A DNA stretch of 21,623 nucleotides from JAEXNA01 sp050486105. GTDB taxonomy: Bacteria > Vulcanimicrobiota > Xenobia > Xenobiales > JADMJV01. A program made the translations under genes and the position numbers. Of the stretch, positions 15,701 to 21,623 are shown piece after piece (within the stretch, counting starts at the first letter, position 1; every line of letters starts with the position of its first letter). The notes under the pieces are model-generated. The model ran no database searches and was not told the origin of the DNA. It worked only from the letters and a program-made list of their open reading frames with translations. The stretch is taken from contig JBJHCR010000075.1 of the NCBI GenBank assembly GCA_050486105.1, forward strand, positions 1 to 21,623. The letters are read 5' to 3'.

Positions 15701-16555
15701 TCAAGCTCTCAGCCTGAGTTCATGCACCGCTCGCTTAAAGAGCATTCCTAACAGATTTCGCCGGTGTTCAACGGAGGCACGCATGTCAAGCATAGGGTCT
15801 ACCACCCTCGCCGCCGATTCGGCCCCCTCCTCGATCAACTCGTGCTCCAACTGCTCATTCTCGAACAGAGCCTCGATCTCACTCAGTCGCTGAGGAATTC
15901 TGGTCAGTGCCCCCACAGCTACTCTGGTGTTCCTACACCTTCCATCGACGATCTCGGTATAAACGGCAACGTTGACCATTGCCTTGTCGATGGTCGACGG
16001 AGCACACTTCAAGAAGGCCCCTCGACCTTCAGGGGGGGTTTTGGGAATGCGGACCTCCAATAGGACGGAGTCTTCGGCTGCCGTCTTGCGATAATCGAGA
16101 AAAAACTTGGTAATGGGAAGAGTCTTCTTCCCTTCACGACTTTGCAGCACCACCTCGGCGTCCAAGACCAGCAAAGCGGCCGGAGTGTCGGCGAACGGAT
16201 CTCCTCCGGCCAAGTTTCCCCCCAAGGTTGCCGCGCTCCTGATCGGCGCCGGCCAGCCTTGACAGCTTGAGCGGGAAAACAACCCTTGGGCCAGTGCGGC
16301 AACCAAAGGTGAACGAGCTAGGTCTTCCATGGTTGAGGTCGCCCCCACTGAAATCGTGTCTTCGGCTTCAGTGATCTGATCTAATCCCAAACGGCGAATG
16401 TCAATCAGGCACTCTACACCTTCCGGTGGGTCATTCACCAAATCAGTCCCGCCGGCAATGACGAATGCCTTTGTGCCGTACCGGTCCTTTATCTCCCAAA
16501 GCTCCTCCAGGGTTTCCGGGATAGCTAACTCTTTAAGTTCACGCAAAGTTTCCAC
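15701..16555 (-). CDS. FAD-binding subunit of a molybdenum hydroxylase (CoxM/XdhB-like)
   Basis: About 284 aa from GTG 16555. It has the two FAD-binding signatures of the CoxM family: FVIAGGTDLVNDP near the N-terminus and AATLGGNLAGGDPFADTPAALLVLDAEVVL in the middle, followed by the FFLDYRKTAAEDSVLLEVRIPK segment and the C-terminal domain. Length is typical (about 280-290). In known enzymes this subunit passes electrons between FAD and a [2Fe-2S] protein with a large Mo-cofactor subunit. Here the neighbour is a Cys-depleted CoxS-like protein and no large subunit is in view, so the role is open. An in-frame TTG at 16594 would extend it by 13 residues through a run of eight G, but homology begins at the GTG. 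Confidence 0.88.
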   Translation of the reverse strand: METLRELKELAIPETLEELWEIKDRYGTKAFVIAGGTDLVNDPPEGVECLIDIRRLGLDQITEAEDTISVGATSTMEDLARSPLVAALAQGLFSRSSCQGWPAPIRSAATLGGNLAGGDPFADTPAALLVLDAEVVLQSREGKKTLPITKFFLDYRKTAAEDSVLLEVRIPKTPPEGRGAFLKCAPSTIDKAMVNVAVYTEIVDGRCRNTRVAVGALTRIPQRLSEIEALFENEQLEHELIEEGAESAARVVDPMLDMRASVEHRRNLLGMLFKRAVHELRLRA

Positions 16556-16783
16556 CTCCGCCCCCCCCGATGATGATCGCCGAAAAGCTCTCAACCCCCA
16601 CCCCGGAATCCAAGCTAGATTTTCCGTCCAGCACGGCGAGCGATCCGGCCTATTCCTGTACCTTAATATTTAGACTTAGCTTATGCGTTCCCTCCTTGAA
16701 GCAAGCGAGTGTCTGGGCACTAGCCTCTCGATGCAGGGATAATACGCCCTTTCATTTAAGCCAGACCGCGCGTTGGAGGAGAG

Positions 16784-17037
16784 ATGGAAAGTTTTTTTGT
16801 GGAAATTGGTAAAGCTGCAGTTTGGGCGCTCGCTTCAGCTATCTTTTTGGGATTGGGAACGGGACTCGGCGTCAAACTTTTCGACCTTATGACNNNNNNN
16901 NNNTTATGACACCGGGACTAGACGAGATCGAAGAACTGCGCAAGGGAAATGTCGCGGTGGCCATCGTGGTCGGCTCAGTGATCATTGCAATCGGCTTTGT
17001 CATGGGCATGGTCCTTTCGGTTCCTACTGTCGGCTGA
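16784..17037 (+). CDS. DUF350-family small membrane protein, split by assembly gap
   Basis: Reading across the gap gives a 78-aa protein: a first helix AVWALASAIFLGLGTGLGV (about 12-30), a cytosolic loop FDLMTPGLDEIEELRKGNVAVA and a second helix VVGSVIIAIGFVMGMVLSV (about 56-73). The PGLDEIEELRKGNVAVA loop is the hallmark of DUF350 (UPF0719/YjfL-like) proteins; this is the short one-repeat form. The 7-base TTATGAC occurs on both sides of the 10 Ns; collapsing the Ns and one copy restores one frame. As deposited the frame is broken. ATG 16784 follows GGAGGA by 3 bases. gloB starts 5 bp after the stop. DUF350 function is unknown. Confidence 0.85.
16894..16903. other. Assembly gap of 10 Ns with a 7-base overlap on each side
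   Basis: TTATGAC at 16887-16893 is repeated at 16904-16910 directly across the Ns. This looks like two contigs ending in a short unmerged overlap, with a placeholder gap. Removing 17 bases makes the DUF350 gene continuous. Confidence 0.85.
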
Positions 17038-17042
17038 CAACG

Positions 17043-17783
17043 ATGCTTCCCGTCGAGATCATTCCCGTCCTTAAGGACAACTACAGCTATTTGGTCCTCG
17101 ACCAAAAGACTTCTACCGTACTGGTAATCGACCCCGGCGAAGCACGCCCCATCTTGGACAAACTCGAAGCCCTCAAGGTTCGAGCAGCAGCCGTTTGGCT
17201 GACTCATTCTCATCGAGATCATCTCGCCGGCCTAGAAGAACTGCTCGAGAGAGCAGGTTCCCTTCCGGTAGTTTGCAGCAAACTCGACCGTCAGGACATC
17301 GCCAGATCAAACTTTTGGGTCGAGGAAGGGAACCACCTTGAATTTGCAGGCGAAACCGTCGAGATTCTTTCGGTTCCCGGCCACTCCTCGGGTCACATCG
17401 CTTTTCATTTTCCCAAATCCCGACACTTGTTCAGTGGAGACGTGATCTTTGGGTGCAGTTGTGGGGCGGTCTTCACTAAGGACTACGAAGCGATGTACGA
17501 ATCGGTTCAAAAGATCGCCCATCTCCATCCCAAGACCAAGATCTGGTGCGGGCACGAGTACACCGCGAACAATCTCAAGTTCGCGGAACACGTTCTAGGT
17601 GAAGCCGCTCTGCGCGAAAGGCGAAGCCAAATCAAGATCCCTACTGTGCCTCTCAGCCTAGAGGTCGAGCTAAAGACCAACCCCTTCTTTCAGTGTGAAT
17701 CCGAAGCCGTTCAGAGGTTCACTGGAAAGACAGAGCCCAAATCCGTCTTCCGTGCCCTGAGGGAAATGAAAGATCGTTTTTAG
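17043..17783 (+). CDS. gloB: Glyoxalase II-like metallo-beta-lactamase hydrolase
   Basis: A 246-aa hydroxyacylglutathione hydrolase-type enzyme, which would hydrolyse S-lactoylglutathione or another thioester. The metal sites are complete: THSHRDH (HxHxDH), PGHSSGH, SGDVIFGCSCGAVF and CGHEYTANNLKFAE. The C-terminal half keeps the glyoxalase II layout (EYTxxNLxFA, then TNPFFQC where NPFLR is usual). The GCGR..EG substrate motif is changed to GCSCGAVF, so the thiol cofactor may not be glutathione. ATG 17043 lies 5 bp after the DUF350 stop, making a two-gene unit likely. Confidence 0.88.
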   Translation: MLPVEIIPVLKDNYSYLVLDQKTSTVLVIDPGEARPILDKLEALKVRAAAVWLTHSHRDHLAGLEELLERAGSLPVVCSKLDRQDIARSNFWVEEGNHLEFAGETVEILSVPGHSSGHIAFHFPKSRHLFSGDVIFGCSCGAVFTKDYEAMYESVQKIAHLHPKTKIWCGHEYTANNLKFAEHVLGEAALRERRSQIKIPTVPLSLEVELKTNPFFQCESEAVQRFTGKTEPKSVFRALREMKDRF

Positions 17784-17865
17784 GCAAACCTCACGGAGTT
17801 TGGACTGCTGAGTTGCTATCGCTTGGGGCCTAGGGGTCCGCTGGTCCGCTTTCAAACTTGGATCC

Positions 17866-17969
17866 TGCACCGATCCTTATCTCGTCAAGAACGATCCTGC
17901 AGAGACTCGGAAAGAGCTTGTCGGAAGCCTTGCCCCTGCACCGATCCATTTCTCATCAAGAACGATCCT
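17866..17969. repeat. 33-bp near-perfect direct repeat, 71 bp apart
   Basis: Copies at 17866-17898 and 17937-17969 match at 30 of 33 bases. Their offset of 71 bp is not a multiple of three, so they lie in different frames. In the forward direction the copies can read CTDPYLVKNDP and CTDPFLIKNDP; all three differences fit silent or conservative changes in that reading, but neither copy sits in a frame with a good start. On the minus strand a 65-codon frame without an ATG (17877-18074) runs over copy B. The 268-bp gap 17784-18051 contains nothing else that I recognise. It may be the remnant of a degraded gene or a duplicated regulatory element. Confidence 0.75.
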
Positions 17970-18051
17970 AGAGAGCTTGGTCTGTTCCTTAGGGCTCAAA
18001 GCATTTAGTACAAAGGTCTTGTCGGTGATCTGATCGAAGGAAACCTGTCCT

Positions 18052-18453
18052 TTGAGTTTCAGAAACGGGACATATCATTTCATCCTTGGCTTCCTTTTTT
18101 TGGCGTGTTCTAGCCCAGCCTTATCCGAGGCCTGTTCGGCTCCCTTGGTGCTCGACCAATGTCAGTGTAGACGGGTCGAAGCGGAGAGTTCCTGTTGTTG
18201 CTTTCCCGAAGTCTCGAGTGACGATTGCTGCCCAGCCTTGTGTTGCGGGTCGCCTGACCGTCCGAGCCTGGACGTTTGCTTAACCTTATCCACGGATTAT
18301 TGGAAGCTTCCGCAGGGCTCGATGAGTGAACTCATCGATGGGCCTCGACCGCACCCACCGCGGTTGGTTTCTCCCACGGTGAAACGAGAGCGAGGCCCCC
18401 CTCTCATTTTCGCAGACCTGACGCTCTGCTCTATCCCTCCTCCTGCTCTATAG
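18052..18453 (+). CDS. Cysteine-rich exported protein, probable metal binding
   Basis: A 133-aa protein with an N-terminal export signal (YHFILGFLFLACSSPALSEA; LFLAC resembles a lipobox) followed by a Cys-rich section: 13 Cys in all, including CQC, CCC, CC and CC clusters between residues 28 and 65. The rest is Pro-rich with no recognised domain. The start is TTG 18052 with GAAGGA about 12 bases upstream, so the exact start is weakly supported. It sits about 100 bp before a metal-type RND efflux adaptor on the same strand, suggesting a periplasmic metal-binding partner. Small Cys-rich proteins of this kind occur near copper efflux genes. Whether it is translated is not proven by sequence alone. 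Confidence 0.55.
   Translation: MSFRNGTYHFILGFLFLACSSPALSEACSAPLVLDQCQCRRVEAESSCCCFPEVSSDDCCPALCCGSPDRPSLDVCLTLSTDYWKLPQGSMSELIDGPRPHPPRLVSPTVKRERGPPLIFADLTLCSIPPPAL
18319..18338. promoter_or_regulatory. Perfect dyad, possible operator
   Basis: TCGATGAGT (18319-18327) and ACTCATCGA (18330-18338) form perfect 9-base arms around GA. It lies inside the Cys-rich reading frame, about 220 bp before the efflux adaptor. A dyad of this kind could bind a dimeric regulator, but no regulator gene is nearby and it may be chance. Confidence 0.35.
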
Positions 18454-18555
18454 GCCCAGGACCGGGACTCCATCTCGGTTCGTGGGCTCTATTCGTTGCC
18501 TTGCAGCCCCGAGACTGTACCACAGCCTCCGCAACACCCCGAGCAGGAGTTTGAT

Positions 18556-20832
18556 ATGAACCACCACTTTGGAACCCTCCGATGGAGACGGCTCCTAGGC
18601 TTATTGAGCTTGATATGGGTGATGACCCATCCCGCCATAGCCGACACCGTCCAGGCCGGACCCTACAAAATCGAGATTTCCGTCAAACCAGACCCGCCCA
18701 TAGTGGGAGATAACGAGATCCGACTCAGGGTCACCTACAATGGGCAACCGGCCCCTGATATAGAACTCAAGCTGACTCACGATATGGTCGGCCACTCTAT
18801 GAACCCTCCACCACCCGCTCTGACAGCAGACGATCCTGGACAGTTCTCCGGTATCCTTGAACTAAGTATGCCCGGTTTATGGGAATTGGAGGTCCACGCC
18901 GAAGGTCCGGAAGGCGGCGGAAGCGGCAAGCTTCAATTGAAGAAAGCCTCGGTGGGCCCGACGGCAGAGTCTATCACCTCTGACCAGGGACAGTATCAAG
19001 TTTCGCTCCAAACCACCCCTGCTCGACCCACCGTTGGGGACGTCCCGGTGCAGATCGAAGCCAATGACCCAGAAGGAACGCCCGTCTCCGAGGCCACGGT
19101 TTTTGTGGGAGCAGATATGCCGGGCATGGGGATGGGACTGCGACCCGTCATGGCTCGACAAACCGAGGCCGGTGTCTACCAAGCCGTGGTCCCGCTATCT
19201 ATGGAAGGCCTCTGGAAGCTCACCGTGGAGGTGAACCAGGAAAGCCATGAGTTCTCGCTGGTAGTCGGCCGCTCGGAGATGTTCCCAACTTGGCTTTTTG
19301 GGATCTTGGGTGTCTTAGTCCTGTCGGCGGTGGTGCTCTCCTTGGCTCGCGGTTGGCGTCCTCCTGTATGGCAAGTGGTGGTGTTAAGTATTCTGGCCTT
19401 GGCCGCCTGGGGATTGGCGCACTTCGCCGCCCAACATCGCCCGGCCGATAAGAGTATGGGCATGGAGATGGACATGGCTGCCGAGGATATGGGGATGAAC
19501 ATTTCCGACATGCAGTCCCCAACCCCAGTGGTCATCGAGCCTGTGAAGCGAGGGGATGTCGAGACTACGGTAACCTATACCGGCACCGTTGAGCCCTATC
19601 TCAGAGAGACTCTGTATCCCAGAGTAGAGGGGTGGCTCCTAGAACTGCCAGTCTATCCTGGAGACCGAGTAGAAAAGTTCCAGGAAGTGGGTCGCTTGGA
19701 CGACCGGGAAGTTTCCCTACGTCGGGCCCGGGCCGTGTCCGCTAGTCAAGTCGATGCCGCTCGGGCCATCGAAGCCCAGGCCCGAGTGCAAGATGCCCGG
19801 GCTGGACTGTCGGTAGCCACAGCCCAACTGACGGCGGCCCAGAAGCAGGCGGAGCGCGCCGCTTCAGAAATCGAAAAGACGGCCGTCGATCTGGAGTATT
19901 GGCAGCAAGTCTTCGAACGTGAAAGAGAACTCTTGGCGGCTGAAGCCGTCTCTCAAGAAGAGTTCGACGAAAGGAAGGCTCAATACGCCACGGCCAGAGT
20001 GGCGCAGAATCAAGCCCGCTTGGACCTCGAACGGGCCGAGGCCGAAGTCGAGGCCCAGCAAGGCACTCTCAAGCGGGCCCATCACCAGCTTGACCTGGCC
20101 CAAGCCGGGGTGAGCGTCGCCACCAACCAGGTCAGTGCGTCGAGACTGGCCGCCGAAGAGCAAAAGGTCATCACCGACTACACGGTGTTGCGCTCCGGCA
20201 TTTCGGGAGTGGTCACCGAGCGGATCACCGATCCTGGAGTGTTGGTTAGACCAGGAACGCCCATTCTTAGTGTGGCCCAGATCGATCGAGTGCGACTGCA
20301 GTTCACCGTAGCCGAAGAAGACCTGCGCTATATCCGCCGGGGAACCGAAGTGAAGGTCACCTCCCAAACTCTGGCGCTCCCTTTGAGCGCTCAGATAACC
20401 TCGTTGTTCCACGACGTAGATCCCCGTTCTCGAACCGGGCTGGTGGAGGCTTTGGTCTCGAATCCTGAGGATGCTTTGCTTCCTGGCTCTTACGTGGTGG
20501 GTGAGTTCACTCTGCACCGAGAAACCGGCGTACTTTGGGTTCCGCGCTCGGCCGTGATCCGCTATTACGACCAGCCCGCCGTATGGGTGGAAACCCAGAG
20601 GGGTGGCCAGGCGGTGGCGGGGCGTCGTTCGGTGGAGGTTGGGCTCGAAGGGCGGGAAAGGGTTGAGATCCTAAAAGGGCTGAGCGCCGGCGAACGAGTG
20701 ATCGTGGCTGGTCACCGGAGCCTAGTCGAAGGAGCACCGGTCATCCCCGCTCGGCCCGGTGAAGGGGTATACCGGCACCTCCTACTGCCCCAAAGGACGG
20801 ATAGCACGACCCACGGAGGGCATCAGCATTGA
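18556..20832 (+). CDS. YtkA-domain/RND efflux adaptor fusion (CusB-like)
   Basis: A 758-aa membrane-fusion protein for metal efflux. From the N-terminus: signal peptide (1-29); two YtkA/FixH-like beta domains (about 30-128 and 140-236), the first with HDMVGHSM, the second with DMPGMGMG; two membrane helices (about 244-264 and 272-291); a Met-rich linker (SMGMEMDMAAEDMGMNISDM); then the adaptor with its lipoyl/barrel parts, a long coiled coil (about 385-530, Ala/Glu/Arg-rich) and a C-terminal HGGHQH. Typical adaptors are 350-450 aa, so the first 320 residues are extra. Met and His motifs point to copper or silver. ATG 18556 is preferred over TTG 18496 because CAGGAG lies 6 bases upstream and a signal peptide follows at once. 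The RND pump overlaps its stop. Confidence 0.9.
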   Translation: MNHHFGTLRWRRLLGLLSLIWVMTHPAIADTVQAGPYKIEISVKPDPPIVGDNEIRLRVTYNGQPAPDIELKLTHDMVGHSMNPPPPALTADDPGQFSGILELSMPGLWELEVHAEGPEGGGSGKLQLKKASVGPTAESITSDQGQYQVSLQTTPARPTVGDVPVQIEANDPEGTPVSEATVFVGADMPGMGMGLRPVMARQTEAGVYQAVVPLSMEGLWKLTVEVNQESHEFSLVVGRSEMFPTWLFGILGVLVLSAVVLSLARGWRPPVWQVVVLSILALAAWGLAHFAAQHRPADKSMGMEMDMAAEDMGMNISDMQSPTPVVIEPVKRGDVETTVTYTGTVEPYLRETLYPRVEGWLLELPVYPGDRVEKFQEVGRLDDREVSLRRARAVSASQVDAARAIEAQARVQDARAGLSVATAQLTAAQKQAERAASEIEKTAVDLEYWQQVFERERELLAAEAVSQEEFDERKAQYATARVAQNQARLDLERAEAEVEAQQGTLKRAHHQLDLAQAGVSVATNQVSASRLAAEEQKVITDYTVLRSGISGVVTERITDPGVLVRPGTPILSVAQIDRVRLQFTVAEEDLRYIRRGTEVKVTSQTLALPLSAQITSLFHDVDPRSRTGLVEALVSNPEDALLPGSYVVGEFTLHRETGVLWVPRSAVIRYYDQPAVWVETQRGGQAVAGRRSVEVGLEGRERVEILKGLSAGERVIVAGHRSLVEGAPVIPARPGEGVYRHLLLPQRTDSTTHGGHQH

Positions 20833-21623
20833 AGCTCATACGTTGGTCGGTAGACAATCCAGCGGCGGTCCTCGCACTATACTTCGGAATCTTTCTGGCG
20901 GCGGTCTTAGTGGAGGGTCGAATCTTGGCCACCCGGATGATGCCGTATGTGGAAAGTCCCATGATCGGAATTATCAGCCAGGCTCCGGCTATGTCTCCCG
21001 AAGAGGTGGAGACCTACATCTCCAAACCGATCGAAGAACGAATGGTGGACATCGCCGGAGTCCGCTACATCCGCTCTACCTCCACTCAGGGTATGTCGGT
21101 GGTCTCCTTAGAGTTCCCCTATGGCTACGATATGAAAAAAGCCCTAACCGACGTGCAAAACCTCATGAGTGCGGCCCAAGCCGACCTTCCCTACGATCCC
21201 GCCAACCTCAGGCCCCCCTGGATTTTGCCCATCGACCCCTTGAATCTCCCGGTTCTCAAACTGGCTCTCACCGCACCCGACTGGGATCCCATCGAACTTC
21301 GGGAATTTGCGGACAACACCCTGGTGACAAGACTCAAGAGAGCCGACAATGTGGAGTCGGTCTATGCCTTCGGCGGCTATAAGCGTCAGGCTCAAGTGGT
21401 GGTGGATCGCGATCGCTTAGCTGCTTACGGCCTATCTATCCTCGGCCTGCGAAGAGCGGTGGATGGAGCCAACGTAGACCGTTCCGCCGGAACCCTAACC
21501 TGGATGGAAGAGGAGCAGATCGTTCGATTGGCCAGTCGAGCTCTGTCGGGGGAGCAACTGGCCGATGTGGTCCTCGGCAGCTTTCAGGGTCGTCCGGTGT
21601 ATCTGCGAGACGTGGCTCAAGCC
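20829..21623 (+). CDS. RND efflux pump inner-membrane subunit, N-terminal part
   Basis: 265 codons of an RND transporter, running off the window edge. It begins with RWSVDNPAAVLALYFGIFLAAVLVEG (first helix), then PAMSPEEVETYISKPIEERMVDIAGVRYIRSTSTQGMSVVSLEF, the porter domain opening shared by AcrB and CusA families, and goes on through the porter region (EEEQIVRLASRALSGEQLADVVLG, GRPVYLRDVAQ). TTG 20829 overlaps the adaptor stop by 3 bases (TTGA) and has GGAGGG about 8 bases upstream. With the adaptor it forms the inner two parts of a tripartite pump; an outer-membrane channel is not in view. Metal versus hydrophobic-drug specificity cannot be settled from this half; the adaptor argues for metal. 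Confidence 0.92.
   Translation, partial: MKLIRWSVDNPAAVLALYFGIFLAAVLVEGRILATRMMPYVESPMIGIISQAPAMSPEEVETYISKPIEERMVDIAGVRYIRSTSTQGMSVVSLEFPYGYDMKKALTDVQNLMSAAQADLPYDPANLRPPWILPIDPLNLPVLKLALTAPDWDPIELREFADNTLVTRLKRADNVESVYAFGGYKRQAQVVVDRDRLAAYGLSILGLRRAVDGANVDRSAGTLTWMEEEQIVRLASRALSGEQLADVVLGSFQGRPVYLRDVAQA

Noticed and set aside
16696..16743. Possible promoter TTGAAG...GATAAT before the DUF350 gene
   Set aside because: The spacing is 36 bases, far beyond a working sigma70 spacer, and no better -35 is present.
16822..17037. Open frame running through the Ns
   Set aside because: Its first part is out of frame with the conserved DUF350 sequence; it exists only because of the placeholder gap.
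17823..18008. Open frame across the direct repeats
   Set aside because: Only its end (CTDPFLIKNDP) looks protein-like; the rest reads the first repeat in a different frame, so it is not a credible gene as it stands.
20759..21382. Long open frame over the adaptor end and pump start
   Set aside because: Arg/Ser/Gly-rich shadow frame; the RND pump reads cleanly in another frame over the same bases.

Overview
The window carries about 20 genes on both strands, mostly tightly packed. GC looks moderate (my impression is mid-50s %), with frequent GTG and TTG starts. It looks like a draft chromosomal scaffold of an uncultured or poorly known bacterium: there is a run of 10 Ns at 16894-16903 and a suspicious left edge. 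The RND adaptor/pump pair at the right end implies a diderm (outer-membrane) cell. The cdaA-cdaR-glmM order is best known from Firmicutes but occurs elsewhere. The mix fits no familiar cultured group well enough for me to name a phylum.

Left part, + strand (1-4874): the C-terminal end of ffh, then rpsP, khpA, rimM and trmD (a classic SRP / small-subunit ribosome maturation / tRNA-methylation cluster), then glycogen phosphorylase glgP. A strong stem-loop at 4897-4926 ends glgP against a convergent operon.

Minus-strand trio (4924-8216): a 484-aa uncharacterised ATP-grasp-like protein, an aspartoacylase/succinylglutamate-desuccinylase-type zinc hydrolase and a RimK-like ATP-grasp ligase, with the last two overlapping by 3 bp. 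This reads as a ligase-plus-amidohydrolase system acting on a peptide or small amide. The substrate is unknown, and this is one of the two loci most worth pursuing.

Middle (8337-12630): a ClpS-type adaptor with its usual pocket His replaced, and a membrane-anchored multi-zinc-ribbon protein, convergent to a cdaA-cdaR(ybbR)-glmM operon that links c-di-AMP synthesis to cell-wall precursor synthesis. Between the two blocks lies a 161-bp inverted-repeat element (9179-9339).

Polyamine region (12869-17037): a good sigma70-type promoter precedes speH (SAM decarboxylase) and speE (an aminopropyltransferase resembling the thermospermine/Thermus type). A third ATP-grasp protein follows. On the other strand is an orphan pair: a CoxM-type FAD subunit and a shrunken, cysteine-depleted CoxS-like protein, with no molybdopterin subunit in view. 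Next comes a small two-helix DUF350 protein split by the N gap. SpeH/SpeE, an ATP-grasp ligase and DUF350 close together recall polyamine-conjugation neighbourhoods, and this is the second candidate system.

Right part (17043-21623): a glyoxalase II-like hydrolase, a short region with a 33-bp near-perfect direct repeat, a cysteine-rich exported protein, a large adaptor that fuses two YtkA-like domains, two membrane helices and a Met-rich linker to a CusB-type membrane-fusion protein, and the start of its RND pump, cut by the window edge. Together these suggest metal (probably copper or silver) efflux. I saw no tRNA, rRNA, CRISPR array or transposase.
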